From assembly GCF_004923315.1 (NCBI RefSeq), contig NZ_CP039650.1, positions 2,740,607 to 2,804,606 of the forward strand: 64,000 nt of DNA, read 5' to 3'. Below, piece after piece: positions 8,768-18,046 of this stretch. The DNA comes from Azospirillum sp. TSA2s. Lineage in GTDB: Bacteria; Pseudomonadota; Alphaproteobacteria; Azospirillales; Azospirillaceae. The position numbers and the translations under genes were made by a program. Under the pieces are notes generated by a model. That model worked only from the letters and a program-made list of their open reading frames with translations. It made no database searches and was not told the origin of the DNA. Positions within the stretch are counted from its first letter, which is position 1; every line of letters starts with the position of its first letter.

Positions 8768-8952
8768 CAGTGCGCCCCGCTCATCCGCACGACCGTGATG
8801 GCGTAGAACAGGGCGACCAGCGCCAGCAGCGCGGCCAGGACCGCCAGATTGCGGCCACGCAGCTTCCTGGCCCGCAGGTCGGCCTCCTGCCGCCTCTGCT
8901 CTTCGACCGAAGTGCGGGCATCGGTCAGGTCATCGCGTTCCATCACCGTCAT
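8767..8952 (-). CDS. CoxF-like small single-helix protein of the oxidase operon
   Basis: A 61-residue protein with a charged N-terminal half (EEQRRQEADLRARKLRGRN) and one transmembrane helix at about residues 35-56. A protein of this size and layout sits between ctaB and ctaG in many alphaproteobacteria and is often annotated CoxF. Its precise role is unknown. The start at 8952 has CGGAGGG 5 bases upstream and overlaps the ctaB stop by 4 bases (ATGA), so it is clearly coupled. The identification rests mainly on position. Confidence 0.8.
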   Translation of the reverse strand: MTVMERDDLTDARTSVEEQRRQEADLRARKLRGRNLAVLAALLALVALFYAITVVRMSGAH

Positions 8953-9860
8953 GCCCACCCTCCGAGGATCATCCGCTCGCCCATCATCACGGCGAACAGC
9001 AGGAACAGGTACAGGATCGAGAAACCGAACATCTTCTTGGCCGGCCGGTCGTCGCTTGCCCGCAGAACGCGGACGGCGCAGCCGACGAACATCAGACCCA
9101 GGATGGCGGACACCGCCAGATAGACCGGACCGGCGATGCCGGCGAAGTACGGCGCCGCAGCCACCGGCAGCAGGATCAGCGTGTAGAGCAGCATCTGGCG
9201 CTTGGTCGCCGCCTCTCCCGCCACCACCGGCATCATCGGCACGCCGGCGCGGGTGTAGTCGCCGTTGCGGAACAGGGCCAGCGCCCAGAAATGCGGCGGC
9301 GTCCACAGGAAGATCAGCAGGAACAGCAGGACAGACGGCAGATCGACCGTCCCGGTCACCGCGGCCCAGCCGATCATCGGCGGGAAGGCGCCGGCAGCCC
9401 CGCCGATCACGATGTTCTGCGGGGTCCGGCGCTTCAGCCACATTGTGTAGACGAAGATGTAGAAGCCGATGGTGACCGCCAGCAGCGCCGCCGCCGTCCA
9501 GTTCACCGCCAGCCCCATCACCACCACAGACAGAACCGACAGGGTGACGCCGAAGCCCAGCGCCTCGGCCGGTTCGACCCGGCCCGACGGGATCGGCCGC
9601 TTCACCGTGCGGGTCATCACCGCGTCGATGTCGCGGTCGTACCACATGTTGATGGCGCCCGACGCGCCGGCGCCGACGGCGATGCACAGGACGGCGACCA
9701 TCGCCAGGAAGGGGTGGATGTGGCCGGGCGCCAGCACGATGCCGGCCAGCCCGGTGAAGACCACAAGCGACATGACCCGCGGCTTGAGCAACTCGATGAA
9801 GTCACCGGCCGACGCCCCTCCGGTGTGGTTGAGCGTCAGTTCGTTCGTCACGTCCGTCAT
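8949..9860 (-). CDS. ctaB: Protoheme IX farnesyltransferase (heme O synthase)
   Basis: A 303-residue polytopic UbiA-superfamily prenyltransferase that attaches a farnesyl group to protoheme to make heme O, the precursor of heme A for CtaD. The prenyl-diphosphate/Mg site is visible as NMWYDRDID (about residue 71 onward), and the second loop carries LKRRTPQNIVIGGAAGAFPP. Nine or so transmembrane helices are apparent. It is the first assembly gene after ctaD, separated from it by 135 bases. Confidence 0.96.
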   Translation of the reverse strand: MTDVTNELTLNHTGGASAGDFIELLKPRVMSLVVFTGLAGIVLAPGHIHPFLAMVAVLCIAVGAGASGAINMWYDRDIDAVMTRTVKRPIPSGRVEPAEALGFGVTLSVLSVVVMGLAVNWTAAALLAVTIGFYIFVYTMWLKRRTPQNIVIGGAAGAFPPMIGWAAVTGTVDLPSVLLFLLIFLWTPPHFWALALFRNGDYTRAGVPMMPVVAGEAATKRQMLLYTLILLPVAAAPYFAGIAGPVYLAVSAILGLMFVGCAVRVLRASDDRPAKKMFGFSILYLFLLFAVMMGERMILGGWA

Positions 9861-9995
9861 ATCATGTCCTTGTCTTCTAACCCCGGGTCCGTCACCCCGG
9901 CGCCCTCAACACCGGCGCCCATTTTCGGGCTGCTCGGCTCTGTCCTTTTGATCGGTCGGGCGCCTCCTCGCGGCGACGCCCGCCCGTTAGCATGC

Positions 9996-11615
9996 TTACT
10001 TCACCTGCGGCAACGTTTCGAACGCATGGAACGGAGGCGGCGAGCTCACCGTCCACTCCAGCGTGCCGGCCTGCGGGCCCCAATAAGCGCCCGGCACCCG
10101 TTCACCGCTGCGCAGGGTCTTCCAGGCGATCCACACGAACAGCAGCGTGGAAGCGAAGGAGATGTAGGCGCCCAGCGACGAGACCATGTTCCAGCCCCAG
10201 AAGGCGTCCGGGTAGTCCGGGATGCGGCGCGGCATGCCCGACAGGCCCAGGAAGTGCTGCGGGAAGAACACCAGGTTGACGCCGAGGAAGGTGGTGTAGA
10301 AATGGACCTTGCCCCAGAACTCCGGATACTGGCGCCCCGACATCTTGCCGATCCAGTAGTACCAGCCGGCGAAGATCGAGAACACGGCACCCAGAGACAG
10401 CACATAGTGGAAGTGGGCCACGACATAGTAGGTGTCATGCATATAGTTGTCGAGACCGCCGTTCGCCAGCACCACGCCGGTGACGCCGCCGACGGTGAAC
10501 AGGAAGATGAAGCCCAGCGCCCACAGCATCGGCACCCGGAATTCGATCGACCCGCCCCACATGGTGGCGATCCAGGAGAAGATCTTCACGCCGGTCGGCA
10601 CCGCGATGATCATGGTGGCGGCGGTGAAGTAGGCCTTGGTATCGACGTCCAGCCCGACCGTGTACATGTGGTGCGCCCACACGACGAAGCCGACCACGCC
10701 GATGGCGACCATGGCGTAGGCCATGCCGAGATAGCCGAACACCGGCTTCTTGGAGAAGGTCGACACGATGTGGCTGATGATGCCGAAGGCCGGCAGGATC
10801 ATGATGTAGACTTCGGGGTGGCCGAAGAACCAGAACAGATGCTGGAACAGGATCGGGTCGCCGCCGCCTTCGGGATTGAAGAAGGTCGTGCCGAAGTTGC
10901 GGTCGGTCAGCAGCATGGTGATGGCGCCGCCCAGCACCGGCACCGCCAGCAGCAGCAGGAAGGCGGTCACCAGCATCGCCCAGACGAACAGCGGCATCTT
11001 GTGCAGCGTCATGCCGGGCGCGCGCATGTTGAAGATGGTGGTGATGAAGTTCACCGCGCCGAGGATCGAGCTGGCGCCGGCCAGATGCAGGGCGAAGATC
11101 GCCATGTCGACCGATGGCCCGCTGTGCCCCAGCGTCGATGACAGCGGCGGGTAGATCGTCCAGCCGGTTCCGGCGCCGGTGCCGACGAAGGCGGAGCCCA
11201 GCAGCAGCAGGAAGGCCGGCACGATCAGCCAGAAGCTGATGTTGTTCATGCGCGGGAAGGCCATGTCGGGTGCGCCGATCATCAGCGGCACGAACCAGTT
11301 GCCGAAGCCGCCGATCAGCGCCGGCATCACCACGAAGAACACCATGATCAGGCCGTGCGCCGTGATCAGCACGTTCCACATCTGGCCGTCGGAGACGAAC
11401 TGCAGCCCCGGCGACTGCAGCTCCGCCCGCATGATGACGGAGAACAGGCCGCCGATCAGCCCGGCGATGACCGAGAAGATCAGATAGAGCGTGCCGATGT
11501 CCTTGTGGTTGGTCGAATAGAACCAGCGCTGCACGAAGCCGGGGACGTGATGATCGTCATGCCCGTGCCCATGATCGCCAGCATGCTCCCCATGTCCCGG
11601 TGTGGCGTTTGCCAT
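9996..11615 (-). CDS. ctaD: Cytochrome c oxidase subunit I (aa3 type)
   Basis: A 539-residue twelve-helix catalytic subunit. Heme a/a3 and CuB ligands are visible in HGLIMVFF, in WFFGHPEVYIMILPAFG (the His-Tyr cross-link region), in WAHHMYTVGLDVD and in HDTYYVVAHFHYVLS. The N-terminus is His-rich (about residues 5-22), a feature of unclear function. With CtaC and CtaE it reduces O2 to water and pumps protons. It lies 132 bases downstream of ctaC. Confidence 0.98.
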   Translation of the reverse strand: MANATPGHGEHAGDHGHGHDDHHVPGFVQRWFYSTNHKDIGTLYLIFSVIAGLIGGLFSVIMRAELQSPGLQFVSDGQMWNVLITAHGLIMVFFVVMPALIGGFGNWFVPLMIGAPDMAFPRMNNISFWLIVPAFLLLLGSAFVGTGAGTGWTIYPPLSSTLGHSGPSVDMAIFALHLAGASSILGAVNFITTIFNMRAPGMTLHKMPLFVWAMLVTAFLLLLAVPVLGGAITMLLTDRNFGTTFFNPEGGGDPILFQHLFWFFGHPEVYIMILPAFGIISHIVSTFSKKPVFGYLGMAYAMVAIGVVGFVVWAHHMYTVGLDVDTKAYFTAATMIIAVPTGVKIFSWIATMWGGSIEFRVPMLWALGFIFLFTVGGVTGVVLANGGLDNYMHDTYYVVAHFHYVLSLGAVFSIFAGWYYWIGKMSGRQYPEFWGKVHFYTTFLGVNLVFFPQHFLGLSGMPRRIPDYPDAFWGWNMVSSLGAYISFASTLLFVWIAWKTLRSGERVPGAYWGPQAGTLEWTVSSPPPFHAFETLPQVK

Positions 11616-11747
11616 GTCTCTACCCTTTGTCGCTGTCCCTGGCCGCCGTCCGATCCGGTTCGTTCGGACGTCCGGCGGCTGGGTTGGTTCTTCTTATCGC
11701 GTCGTCCCTCTGGCGGGCGTTGCGACGTCCGATTGTTCGACCCGCGT

Positions 11748-12599
11748 TTACTCGACCAGCGTGCCGGTCGGGCGCTGCGCCACGTCGCGGTCGCCGTCCT
11801 TCGGCGCGAAGGCGGTCTTGGCCTTGGCGACCCAGGCGTCGAACGCTTCACGGGACACGGCTTCCACCGCGATCGGCATGAAGCCGTGGTTGGTGCCGCA
11901 GATCTCGGAGCATTGGCCGTAATAGACGCCTTCGCGCTCGGCCTTGAACCAGGTCTCGTTGATGCGGCCGGGAACGCCGTCCTTCTTCAGGCCGAAGGCG
12001 GGAACCGCCCAGGAATGGATCACGTCGCCGGCCGTCACCAGCACGCGCACGGTGGTGTTCACCGGCACGACCACGCGGTTGTCGACCTCCAGCAGGCGCT
12101 TCTGGCCGGGTTTCAGATCCGTCTCGGGGATCATGTAGCTGGAGAAGGTGATGTTGCCGTGATCGGGATATTCGTAATCCCAGTACCACTGGTGGCCGGT
12201 GACCTTGATGGTCATGTCGGCCTGCGGGATGCGTTCCGCCGCATAGAGCAGCTTGAAGGACGGAACGGCGATCACGATCAGGATGATGACCGGAACCACA
12301 GTCCAGGCGACCTCGAGCAGCGTGTGGTGCGAGGTCTTCGACGGGACCGGATTCCTCTTCGCGTTGAAACGGACGACGCAATAGGCCAGCAGGCCCGCGA
12401 CGAGGATCACGATCAGCGTGATGATGACGGTCAGCAGGTCGTTGAACGAGGTCATCAGGTGCTTGACCGGCGAGGCGGAGGGCTGCATGCCCATCTCCCA
12501 CGGCCGCGGCTCGTTCGCCAGGGCGGTCGTCACACCCCAGCCCCCTACCATCGACAGCACAGCCGCCAGGCCGGCGGCGTACAGGCTTTGCCTTCTCAT
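11748..12599 (-). CDS. ctaC: Cytochrome c oxidase subunit II
   Basis: A 283-residue protein with a cleavable signal peptide (MRRQSLYAAG to about residue 29), two transmembrane helices and a C-terminal cupredoxin domain. The CuA site is visible as CSEICGTNHGFMPI near residue 220, and the electron-entry aromatic region as GHQWYWDYEY. The start at 12599 is preferred since AGAAGG lies 8 bases upstream and the signal peptide begins there. An alternative ATG at 12632 would add 11 residues with a poorly placed ribosome site. It is the first gene of the oxidase cluster, so the promoter should lie in 12600-12900. Confidence 0.97.
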   Translation of the reverse strand: MRRQSLYAAGLAAVLSMVGGWGVTTALANEPRPWEMGMQPSASPVKHLMTSFNDLLTVIITLIVILVAGLLAYCVVRFNAKRNPVPSKTSHHTLLEVAWTVVPVIILIVIAVPSFKLLYAAERIPQADMTIKVTGHQWYWDYEYPDHGNITFSSYMIPETDLKPGQKRLLEVDNRVVVPVNTTVRVLVTAGDVIHSWAVPAFGLKKDGVPGRINETWFKAEREGVYYGQCSEICGTNHGFMPIAVEAVSREAFDAWVAKAKTAFAPKDGDRDVAQRPTGTLVE

Positions 12600-13235
12600 C
12601 CCCAACCCCTTCTTAGCCGCGACGCTCGTCATGGCACGCGGTCGTCTCTTCCCGCCGACGCTCCCTCCGCCCTGTTGGTCCGGACCGGTTTCTGTTCGCG
12701 CGGTCCATGGTTGGGCTTATCAGCGAACGCCAGTTTATGCAGGGATCACGCCATCTTAGCGCGACATATACCCGCAGCCGGAGCTTATCCCCGCGCCCCG
12801 CTGGGTTACAAGCCTTTCCTCTCTCCCACTGTATGCATAGACTTTTCCTCACATTCGGATGGGCCGTGTGGATAAAGGTTGAGCGTGGATTGGGGTCATG
12901 CCATGCGACATTCCGCCGCAGTCCGTTGGGCAAGCGGATTTTTCCGGGGATGGAGGCTGGAAAGGATGTGAGGGCGCAGAGACTGCGGCGCGCAGGATTA
13001 TTGCAGCGCTGGAGCGCGACTCAGTGGGTAAGGATGGGGGAGGTTCGGGCCTCGGGCCAGATGAGCGAAGGTGATAGGCGCTTGCCCCCACCTCGATCCT
13101 CCCCCGCTGGGCGGGGGAGGAAGGCCGGTGCTTGTTCGGGAGAGTGGCGGCAGTCCCTCCCCCGCTCAGCGGGGGAGGTTAGGTGGGGGTCTAACTAGCC
13201 CGTGAAGAACAGCTAAACTGCTGCAGCCGCGCCCC
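12600..13235. other. Gene-free stretch upstream of ctaC with one palindromic repeat
   Basis: About 635 bases without a supportable gene. The left part (12600-12900) must hold the ctaC promoter on the minus strand. A weak candidate, TTGTAA then about 16 bases then GATAAG, reads leftward near 12790-12815. The right part contains the 107-bp double-hairpin repeat described separately (13084-13190). Nothing else was recognised. Confidence 0.6.
13084..13190. repeat. Palindromic intergenic repeat, family A, copy 1
   Basis: Starts GCCCCCACCTCG and ends GGTTAGGTGGGGGT, giving inverted termini. Inside are two GC-rich hairpins (CCTCCCCCGCTGGGCGGGGGAGG and CCTCCCCCGCTCAGCGGGGGAGG, each crossing a short loop). 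The element is the reverse complement of copy 2 at 18047-18154: the first 60 or so bases differ at only about three positions. It has no coding potential. The layout resembles a MITE or REP-type element. Confidence 0.85.
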
Positions 13236-14615
13236 TCAATGCCCCCCGACCAGCACCTTGCGAATCCGCCTGACGCCCGACCAGACGAAGGCGATGACGA
13301 TGGGGATCATCACCCCCACCAGCATGTCGGGATCGACCTTGAACCCGAAGCCCTTCAGCCCCTTCGCCGCATAGCCGACGATGCCGACGAGGTAGTAGCT
13401 GATCGCCACCACCGACAGCCCCTCGACCGTCTCCTGCAGGCGCAGCTGCAATTGCGCACGGCGGTCCATGGATTGGAGCAGTTCGGCGTTCTGCCCCTCC
13501 ACCGCGATCTCGACACGGGTGCGCAGCAGGTTGCTGGCCCGCGCGACGCGCTGCGACAGCGAATCGAGACGCTGCTCCACCGCCTCGCAGGTGCTGATCG
13601 CCGGGTTCAGGCGGCGATCCATGAACTCCTGGATGGTCTGCAGCCCCTCGATCCGGATCTCGCGCAGTTCCTCGATTCGCCGCTCCACCAGTTCGTAATA
13701 GGCGCGGGCGGCGCCGAATCGATAGGCGGTCTCTGCGGAGATCTGCTCGGTCTGGGCCGCCAGCAGGGTCAGGCGATCCAGCAGGTCACGCTCGTCCTGC
13801 AGGTCGCGCAGGCTGGCGATGCGGGTGGTGACGTCGGACAGCCCGGCCTCGATCGGGCCGATGCGGGGCAGCACGCCGCGCGCCATCGGCAGGGCCAGCA
13901 GGGCCAGCACGCGATAGGTCTCGATCTCCAGCAGCCGCTGGACGACGCGGCCGGTCTGGCGCGGAGTCATCGAATGGTCGGCGACCAGCATCCGGGAGAA
14001 TCCATCGCCATGGATGCGGAAGTCGGTCCAGGCGGTTGCCGACCGGCCGGCGATCCGCGACCCGACATAGCTTTCCGACCCGAACATCGCCGCCATCATG
14101 TTGGGGGACGGCTCCGGCTGGTCGGGGGAGAGCACGGCGACGTGGATGCCGACCAGCAGTTCGCCCGGCAGCCCGGCCAGCCAGTCGCGCGGCAATGCGT
14201 GCAGCGCCGGTTCCAGGAAAGGATCGGCCAGGGAGCCTGCCGGCATGGCGCTGGGGCGGAAGACCGTCCAGGTCGAGAACTCTGTATGCCGCTCCCACTT
14301 CAGATGGAAGCTGCCGAAGGACGCGCTGTGGTGGGTGGCGCCCTGCGGCGGGCGGACCACGCCGGCCCAGTCGCACAGCGCCTCCAGGTGGCGGCGGTCG
14401 GCCTCCGCCGCGCCCTCCCCCGACAGCATCGCCAGCATGGTGGCGCTCACCGGCGCGGTCAGCGATTCGGGCGGCCGGGCATGGACCTCGTTGGTCAGAG
14501 TCTGCCGCAGCGGATGGTCCCGCAGCGGACGCGGCCCGGTCATGCCGGCACCGGTTCCGGAGGCGCCGGCGCGGTTGAGGCTATCCGTGGTCGTCCGCAC
14601 CGCTCCGTCGCCCAT
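13236..14615 (-). CDS. DUF3422-family membrane protein
   Basis: A 459-residue protein. The motif HHSASFGSFHLKWERHTEFSTWTVF (about residues 100-124) and the helical, coiled-coil-rich C-terminal half ending in one or two transmembrane segments match DUF3422, a proteobacterial family of unknown function. ATG at 14615 is chosen because GGAGG lies 5 bases upstream. In-frame starts at 14630 and 14792 lack good ribosome sites and would add low-complexity sequence. The gene is divergent from tldD, and the 229 bases between them must carry both promoters. Confidence 0.85.
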   Translation of the reverse strand: MGDGAVRTTTDSLNRAGASGTGAGMTGPRPLRDHPLRQTLTNEVHARPPESLTAPVSATMLAMLSGEGAAEADRRHLEALCDWAGVVRPPQGATHHSASFGSFHLKWERHTEFSTWTVFRPSAMPAGSLADPFLEPALHALPRDWLAGLPGELLVGIHVAVLSPDQPEPSPNMMAAMFGSESYVGSRIAGRSATAWTDFRIHGDGFSRMLVADHSMTPRQTGRVVQRLLEIETYRVLALLALPMARGVLPRIGPIEAGLSDVTTRIASLRDLQDERDLLDRLTLLAAQTEQISAETAYRFGAARAYYELVERRIEELREIRIEGLQTIQEFMDRRLNPAISTCEAVEQRLDSLSQRVARASNLLRTRVEIAVEGQNAELLQSMDRRAQLQLRLQETVEGLSVVAISYYLVGIVGYAAKGLKGFGFKVDPDMLVGVMIPIVIAFVWSGVRRIRKVLVGGH

Positions 14616-14844
14616 GCTTTCCTCCGCCATCCCAGAACCGTACCGTGAGGTTACACAATCCGGCATCGGCGAACTTGCCGGATCGCGCCAGCGTCGCCAC
14701 ACTATAGTCAGTCCGTTAGAACACATCGTACGGCGCGGCGCGAGACCGCCCGCCATGACATTGTGTCCTACCATGGAACAAGGCCGGCACAAGCCGTCAG
14801 GCCGGGCAGACCGGGTTCCGCCCCATCACAGGTTCGGAGTTTTC

Positions 14845-16278
14845 ATGAGCGCGCTTGCCGTCACCGACGATCTCTTCTTCAACCGCGCCGGCATGGACCG
14901 CGCCCGCGTGGAAGGCGTCGTGCAGGACGCCCTGCACAGTGCCGACGATGGGGAGCTCTATCTTGAATACGCCCAGAGCGAGTCGCTGGGCTGGGACGAT
15001 GGGAAGCTGAAATCCGCCAGCTTCGACACCACCCAGGGATTCGGCCTGCGCGCCATCGCCGGCGAGGCGACCGGCTACGCCCACGCCAGCAACCTGTCGG
15101 AAGAGGCGATCCGCCGCGCCGCCGCCACCGTGCGCGCCGTGCAGGCCGGCCACACCGGCACGCTGGCGGAGCCGCCGGCCGGCACCAACCGCGCGCTCTA
15201 CATCCCCGACAACCCCCTTCACCTCGTCCCCTTCGAGGAAAAGGTGAAGCTGCTGGCCGACATCGACGCCTATGCCCGCGCCAAGGACGAGCGGGTGCGG
15301 CAGGTAAGCTGCTCGATCAGCGGCGAATGGCAGGCGGTGCAGATCATGCGCGCCGACGGCGTGCGCGTCGCCGACCTGCGCCCGCTGGTCCGCCTGAACG
15401 TCTCCGTCGTGGTGGCCGAGGGCGACCGGATGGAGACCGGCGGCTATGGCGGCGGCGGCCGCGTCACCTACGAACACTACATCCAGCCGGAGACCTGGCG
15501 CGGCTTCGTCGACGAGGCGCTGCGGCAGGCGCTGGTCAACCTCGCCTCCGTCCCCGCCCCGGCCGGCGAGATGACGGTGGTTCTGGGCAGCGGCTGGCCC
15601 GGCATCCTGCTGCACGAGGCCATCGGCCACGGGCTGGAGGGCGACTTCAACCGCAAGAAGACCTCCGCCTTCTCCGGGCTGATGGGCCAGCGCATCGCCG
15701 CCCCCGGCGTAACCATCGTCGATGACGGCACCATCGAGAACTCGCGCGGCTCCATCAGCGTCGATGACGAGGGCACCCCCGGCCAGTGCACCACGCTGAT
15801 CGAGGACGGCATCCTGGTCGGCTTCATGCAGGACCGCATGAACGCCCGCCTGATGGGCATGCGCCCGACCGGCAACGGCCGGCGCCAGAGCTTCGCCTAC
15901 AACCCGATGCCGCGCATGACCAACACGGTGATGCGCAACGGCAACCACACGCCGGAAGAGATCATCGCCTCCGTCAAGAAGGGCATCTATGCCAAGAACT
16001 TCGGCGGCGGTCAGGTTGACATCACCAACGGCAAGTTCGTCTTCTCCGCCAGCGAGGCCTACCTGATCGAGGACGGCAAGCTGGGTCCCGCCGTGAAGGG
16101 CGCCACCCTGATCGGCAACGGGCCGGACAGCCTGACCAGGGTCTCTATGATCGGCAACGACAGCCGTCTCGACCCCGGCGTCGGCACCTGCGGCAAGGAC
16201 GGCCAGGGCGTGCCGGTCGGCGTCGGCCAGCCGACGCTGAAGCTGGAAGGCCTGACCGTCGGCGGCACCGCCGCCTGA
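14845..16278 (+). CDS. tldD: TldD metalloprotease subunit
   Basis: A 477-residue protein, nearly the length of E. coli TldD (481). The zinc-binding HEAIGH motif is at residues 257-262 within LLHEAIGHGLEGD, followed by the glycine-rich substrate channel and GVGTCGKDGQGVPVGVGQPTL at the end. TldD forms a heterodimer with TldE/PmbA that degrades unfolded peptides and matures some modified peptides. TldE is not in this window. ATG 14845 follows a GGAG. A long open frame extends upstream, but the family start MSALAVTDDLFF is here. A strong terminator follows at 16309. Confidence 0.96.
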   Translation: MSALAVTDDLFFNRAGMDRARVEGVVQDALHSADDGELYLEYAQSESLGWDDGKLKSASFDTTQGFGLRAIAGEATGYAHASNLSEEAIRRAAATVRAVQAGHTGTLAEPPAGTNRALYIPDNPLHLVPFEEKVKLLADIDAYARAKDERVRQVSCSISGEWQAVQIMRADGVRVADLRPLVRLNVSVVVAEGDRMETGGYGGGGRVTYEHYIQPETWRGFVDEALRQALVNLASVPAPAGEMTVVLGSGWPGILLHEAIGHGLEGDFNRKKTSAFSGLMGQRIAAPGVTIVDDGTIENSRGSISVDDEGTPGQCTTLIEDGILVGFMQDRMNARLMGMRPTGNGRRQSFAYNPMPRMTNTVMRNGNHTPEEIIASVKKGIYAKNFGGGQVDITNGKFVFSASEAYLIEDGKLGPAVKGATLIGNGPDSLTRVSMIGNDSRLDPGVGTCGKDGQGVPVGVGQPTLKLEGLTVGGTAA

Positions 16279-16308
16279 CGCCCGAGGGCATCCCCACTCC
16301 CGTGCCTT

Positions 16309-16348
16309 GAAGAGGGGTCGGACCGTAGATGCGGTCCGGCCCCTCTTC
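16309..16348 (+). terminator. 17-bp stem-loop terminator after tldD
   Basis: Bases 16309-16325 pair with 16332-16348 across a 6-base loop, with a single G-U wobble in 17 pairs. It lies 30 bases after the tldD stop. No T tract is present, but pairing is exceptionally strong. Confidence 0.75.
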
Positions 16349-16428
16349 GCATTTCGGGCTTGGAGCGGCCGATTGCATTGGTATCGTCCTTTGGAAGATT
16401 TTCAACCTTCCGGACCGGATGATCGTCC

Positions 16429-16989
16429 ATGCATTCTCTTTCGCGCATATTCAGGGCGGCAACACTCGCATTGGGACTGGCGCTTGTCTCGGCGCTGCCG
16501 GGAAACGCCCAGACCTCCCCCACCGCCGAGCAGGTGATCGCCGCCAAGTCCGCCGGCACCAACGCGGACCAGCTGAACGCCCGGGTGGTGGTGGCGAGCT
16601 ATTTCTACGCCTCGACCGACCTCACCTCCGCCCGCTACGCCGATGATTCCAAGGGCATCGATTTTTCCAAGCCGCTGGAGGTGATCGATGTCGCCGCCGG
16701 CACCAGCTGGTACCAATATGTCCGCACCGGCTACGACAGCATCCGATTCGGCAACTTCTTCTCTCCGGTTGCGACGGCGACGCCCGACTGCCTCGGCATC
16801 TCCGGCACCGGCCGGGCCGAGTACAAGGCGGTTCTGCCCGCCGGCCAGGGGCTGAAATCGGTCGCCGCCCCCATCGTCGACAGTTGGACCACCCCCGGCA
16901 CCAGCGTGCAGACCAAGGGCGGCTGCACCCAGGTCGTGGTGCCGAACACCGTCAAGGCCGGCGTCGCCAGTGGCGGACTGGTTCAGTAG
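16429..16989 (+). CDS. Secreted protein of unknown function
   Basis: A 186-residue protein with a clear signal peptide: MHSLSRIF, a hydrophobic core, and cleavage likely after PGNAQ at about residue 28. The mature part contains VVVASYFYASTDLTSARY, an aromatic SWYQYVRTGYDSIRFGNFF block and two Cys (in TPDCLGISG and KGGCTQVVV) that could form a disulfide. No family is recognised. It is monocistronic, between tldD and a small gene on the same strand, and behind the tldD terminator, so it needs its own promoter. Confidence 0.7.
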   Translation: MHSLSRIFRAATLALGLALVSALPGNAQTSPTAEQVIAAKSAGTNADQLNARVVVASYFYASTDLTSARYADDSKGIDFSKPLEVIDVAAGTSWYQYVRTGYDSIRFGNFFSPVATATPDCLGISGTGRAEYKAVLPAGQGLKSVAAPIVDSWTTPGTSVQTKGGCTQVVVPNTVKAGVASGGLVQ

Positions 16990-17075
16990 GGTCGTGACCA
17001 CCCGCCGCCGTCTCTGTTCTCCCGATGACGGCGGAGGTCCAGACTGGCCGCCGCCTTTCGCAACGGAGTCCCGCA

Positions 17076-17363
17076 ATGCCCGACATCGCCACCACGGACG
17101 AGCTGTGCCGCCGGATCGCGCAGGCCCAGGCCGGGGTTGCCGCGCTGGCACGGCGGGAGCCGGAGAACAGCTGGCTGACCAGCATCCAGCGCCAGCTCGA
17201 CTATGTCGACGGCGCGGCGCGCGGCGGAGCCAAGCGGCTGGACCGCGCCGACGAGCTGAATTTCGGCTTGCTCGCCTCCCATTATGTCGACGATGTCGAT
17301 CCGGCGCTGGCGACCGAACTGCACGCCATCAGCGACGCCGCGCGCCGGTTGTTTGGCGGCTGA
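17076..17363 (+). CDS. Small helical protein, possibly Tsi6-like
   Basis: A 95-residue acidic, all-helical protein. ATG 17076 has GGAG 8 bases upstream; an in-frame ATG at 17025 lacks a ribosome site. The central LTSIQRQLDYV, then LNFGLLASHYVDDVDPALATEL and a C-terminal ISDAARRL recall the Tsi6-type immunity fold (short helical protein with an LxxIxxQLxYx motif). The resemblance is by eye only. No toxin gene lies beside it, so a non-immunity role is at least as likely. A product is well supported by codon structure and the ribosome site. Confidence 0.65.
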   Translation: MPDIATTDELCRRIAQAQAGVAALARREPENSWLTSIQRQLDYVDGAARGGAKRLDRADELNFGLLASHYVDDVDPALATELHAISDAARRLFGG

Positions 17364-17493
17364 GTTGGGGCTGACCGGGGGCTGAACGCGATTTTGTTCT
17401 GGCGTTCCCGCCACCCCGCTTCGATGATCGGCCATCCGGACGGCACGGCCGAACCCGTGCCCCTCGAAGAAATCCGATCACGGGAGACGTGCG

Positions 17494-18033
17494 ATGGCGA
17501 CGGAATCGACTGCTGGCTTGGCCCTGGTTTCCACCTTCTGCCCCGACCGGGTCGGTCTGGTCTCCGGCGTCACCAGCCATCTGTTCGAACAGGGCATCAA
17601 CCTGCGCGACGCCACCTTCGCCTCGCTGGGCAGCGGCGCGGAGTTCTCCGCCGTTTGCGAGCTGCCTGACGGCCTGACGGTGGCGGAGCTTCAGGCTAGC
17701 CTGTCGTCCCTGCCCGTCCTGGCCGGTGCCGAGGTGAAGGTCAGCCCCTTCGTCTTCGACCCGCAGCCCGGCCCGCAGGCGCTGATCACCCACCGCGTCG
17801 AGGTGTCGGGCGGTGACCAGCCCGGCCTCGTGGCGCGTCTGTCGGAAATCTTCACCCAGTTCGACGCCAACATCGTCCGCCTGGATGCGCAGACCCTGCC
17901 CGACCGTGCCGGCGAACGCTACGTCCTGCGCTTCTCGGTGTCGATCCCGGCGGAGCGGGCGGAGGTCTGCCTGTCGGCGGTGGCCAACACGGCGGAGACG
18001 TTGGGGCTGACCTGCCGGACGGAGGCGCTTTGA
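17494..18033 (+). CDS. ACT-domain regulatory protein, GcvR-like
   Basis: A 179-residue protein with two ACT domains in tandem. The first (about residues 8-75) has STFCPDRVGLVSGVTSHLFEQGINL; the second (about 95-170) has VEVSGGDQPGLVARLSEIFTQFDANI. The arrangement matches GcvR-type proteins, which in enterobacteria sense glycine and antagonise the activator GcvA. No gcv gene is nearby, so the ligand and target here are unknown. GGGAGACG precedes the start. A palindromic repeat lies 13 bases past the stop. Confidence 0.85.
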   Translation: MATESTAGLALVSTFCPDRVGLVSGVTSHLFEQGINLRDATFASLGSGAEFSAVCELPDGLTVAELQASLSSLPVLAGAEVKVSPFVFDPQPGPQALITHRVEVSGGDQPGLVARLSEIFTQFDANIVRLDAQTLPDRAGERYVLRFSVSIPAERAEVCLSAVANTAETLGLTCRTEAL

Positions 18034-18046
18034 AGGGGTGCTGTAC

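Noticed and set aside
13000..13235. Possible CRISPR array suggested by repeated CCTCCCCCGC units
   Set aside because: Only a pair of hairpin arms within one palindromic element; no regular spacers.
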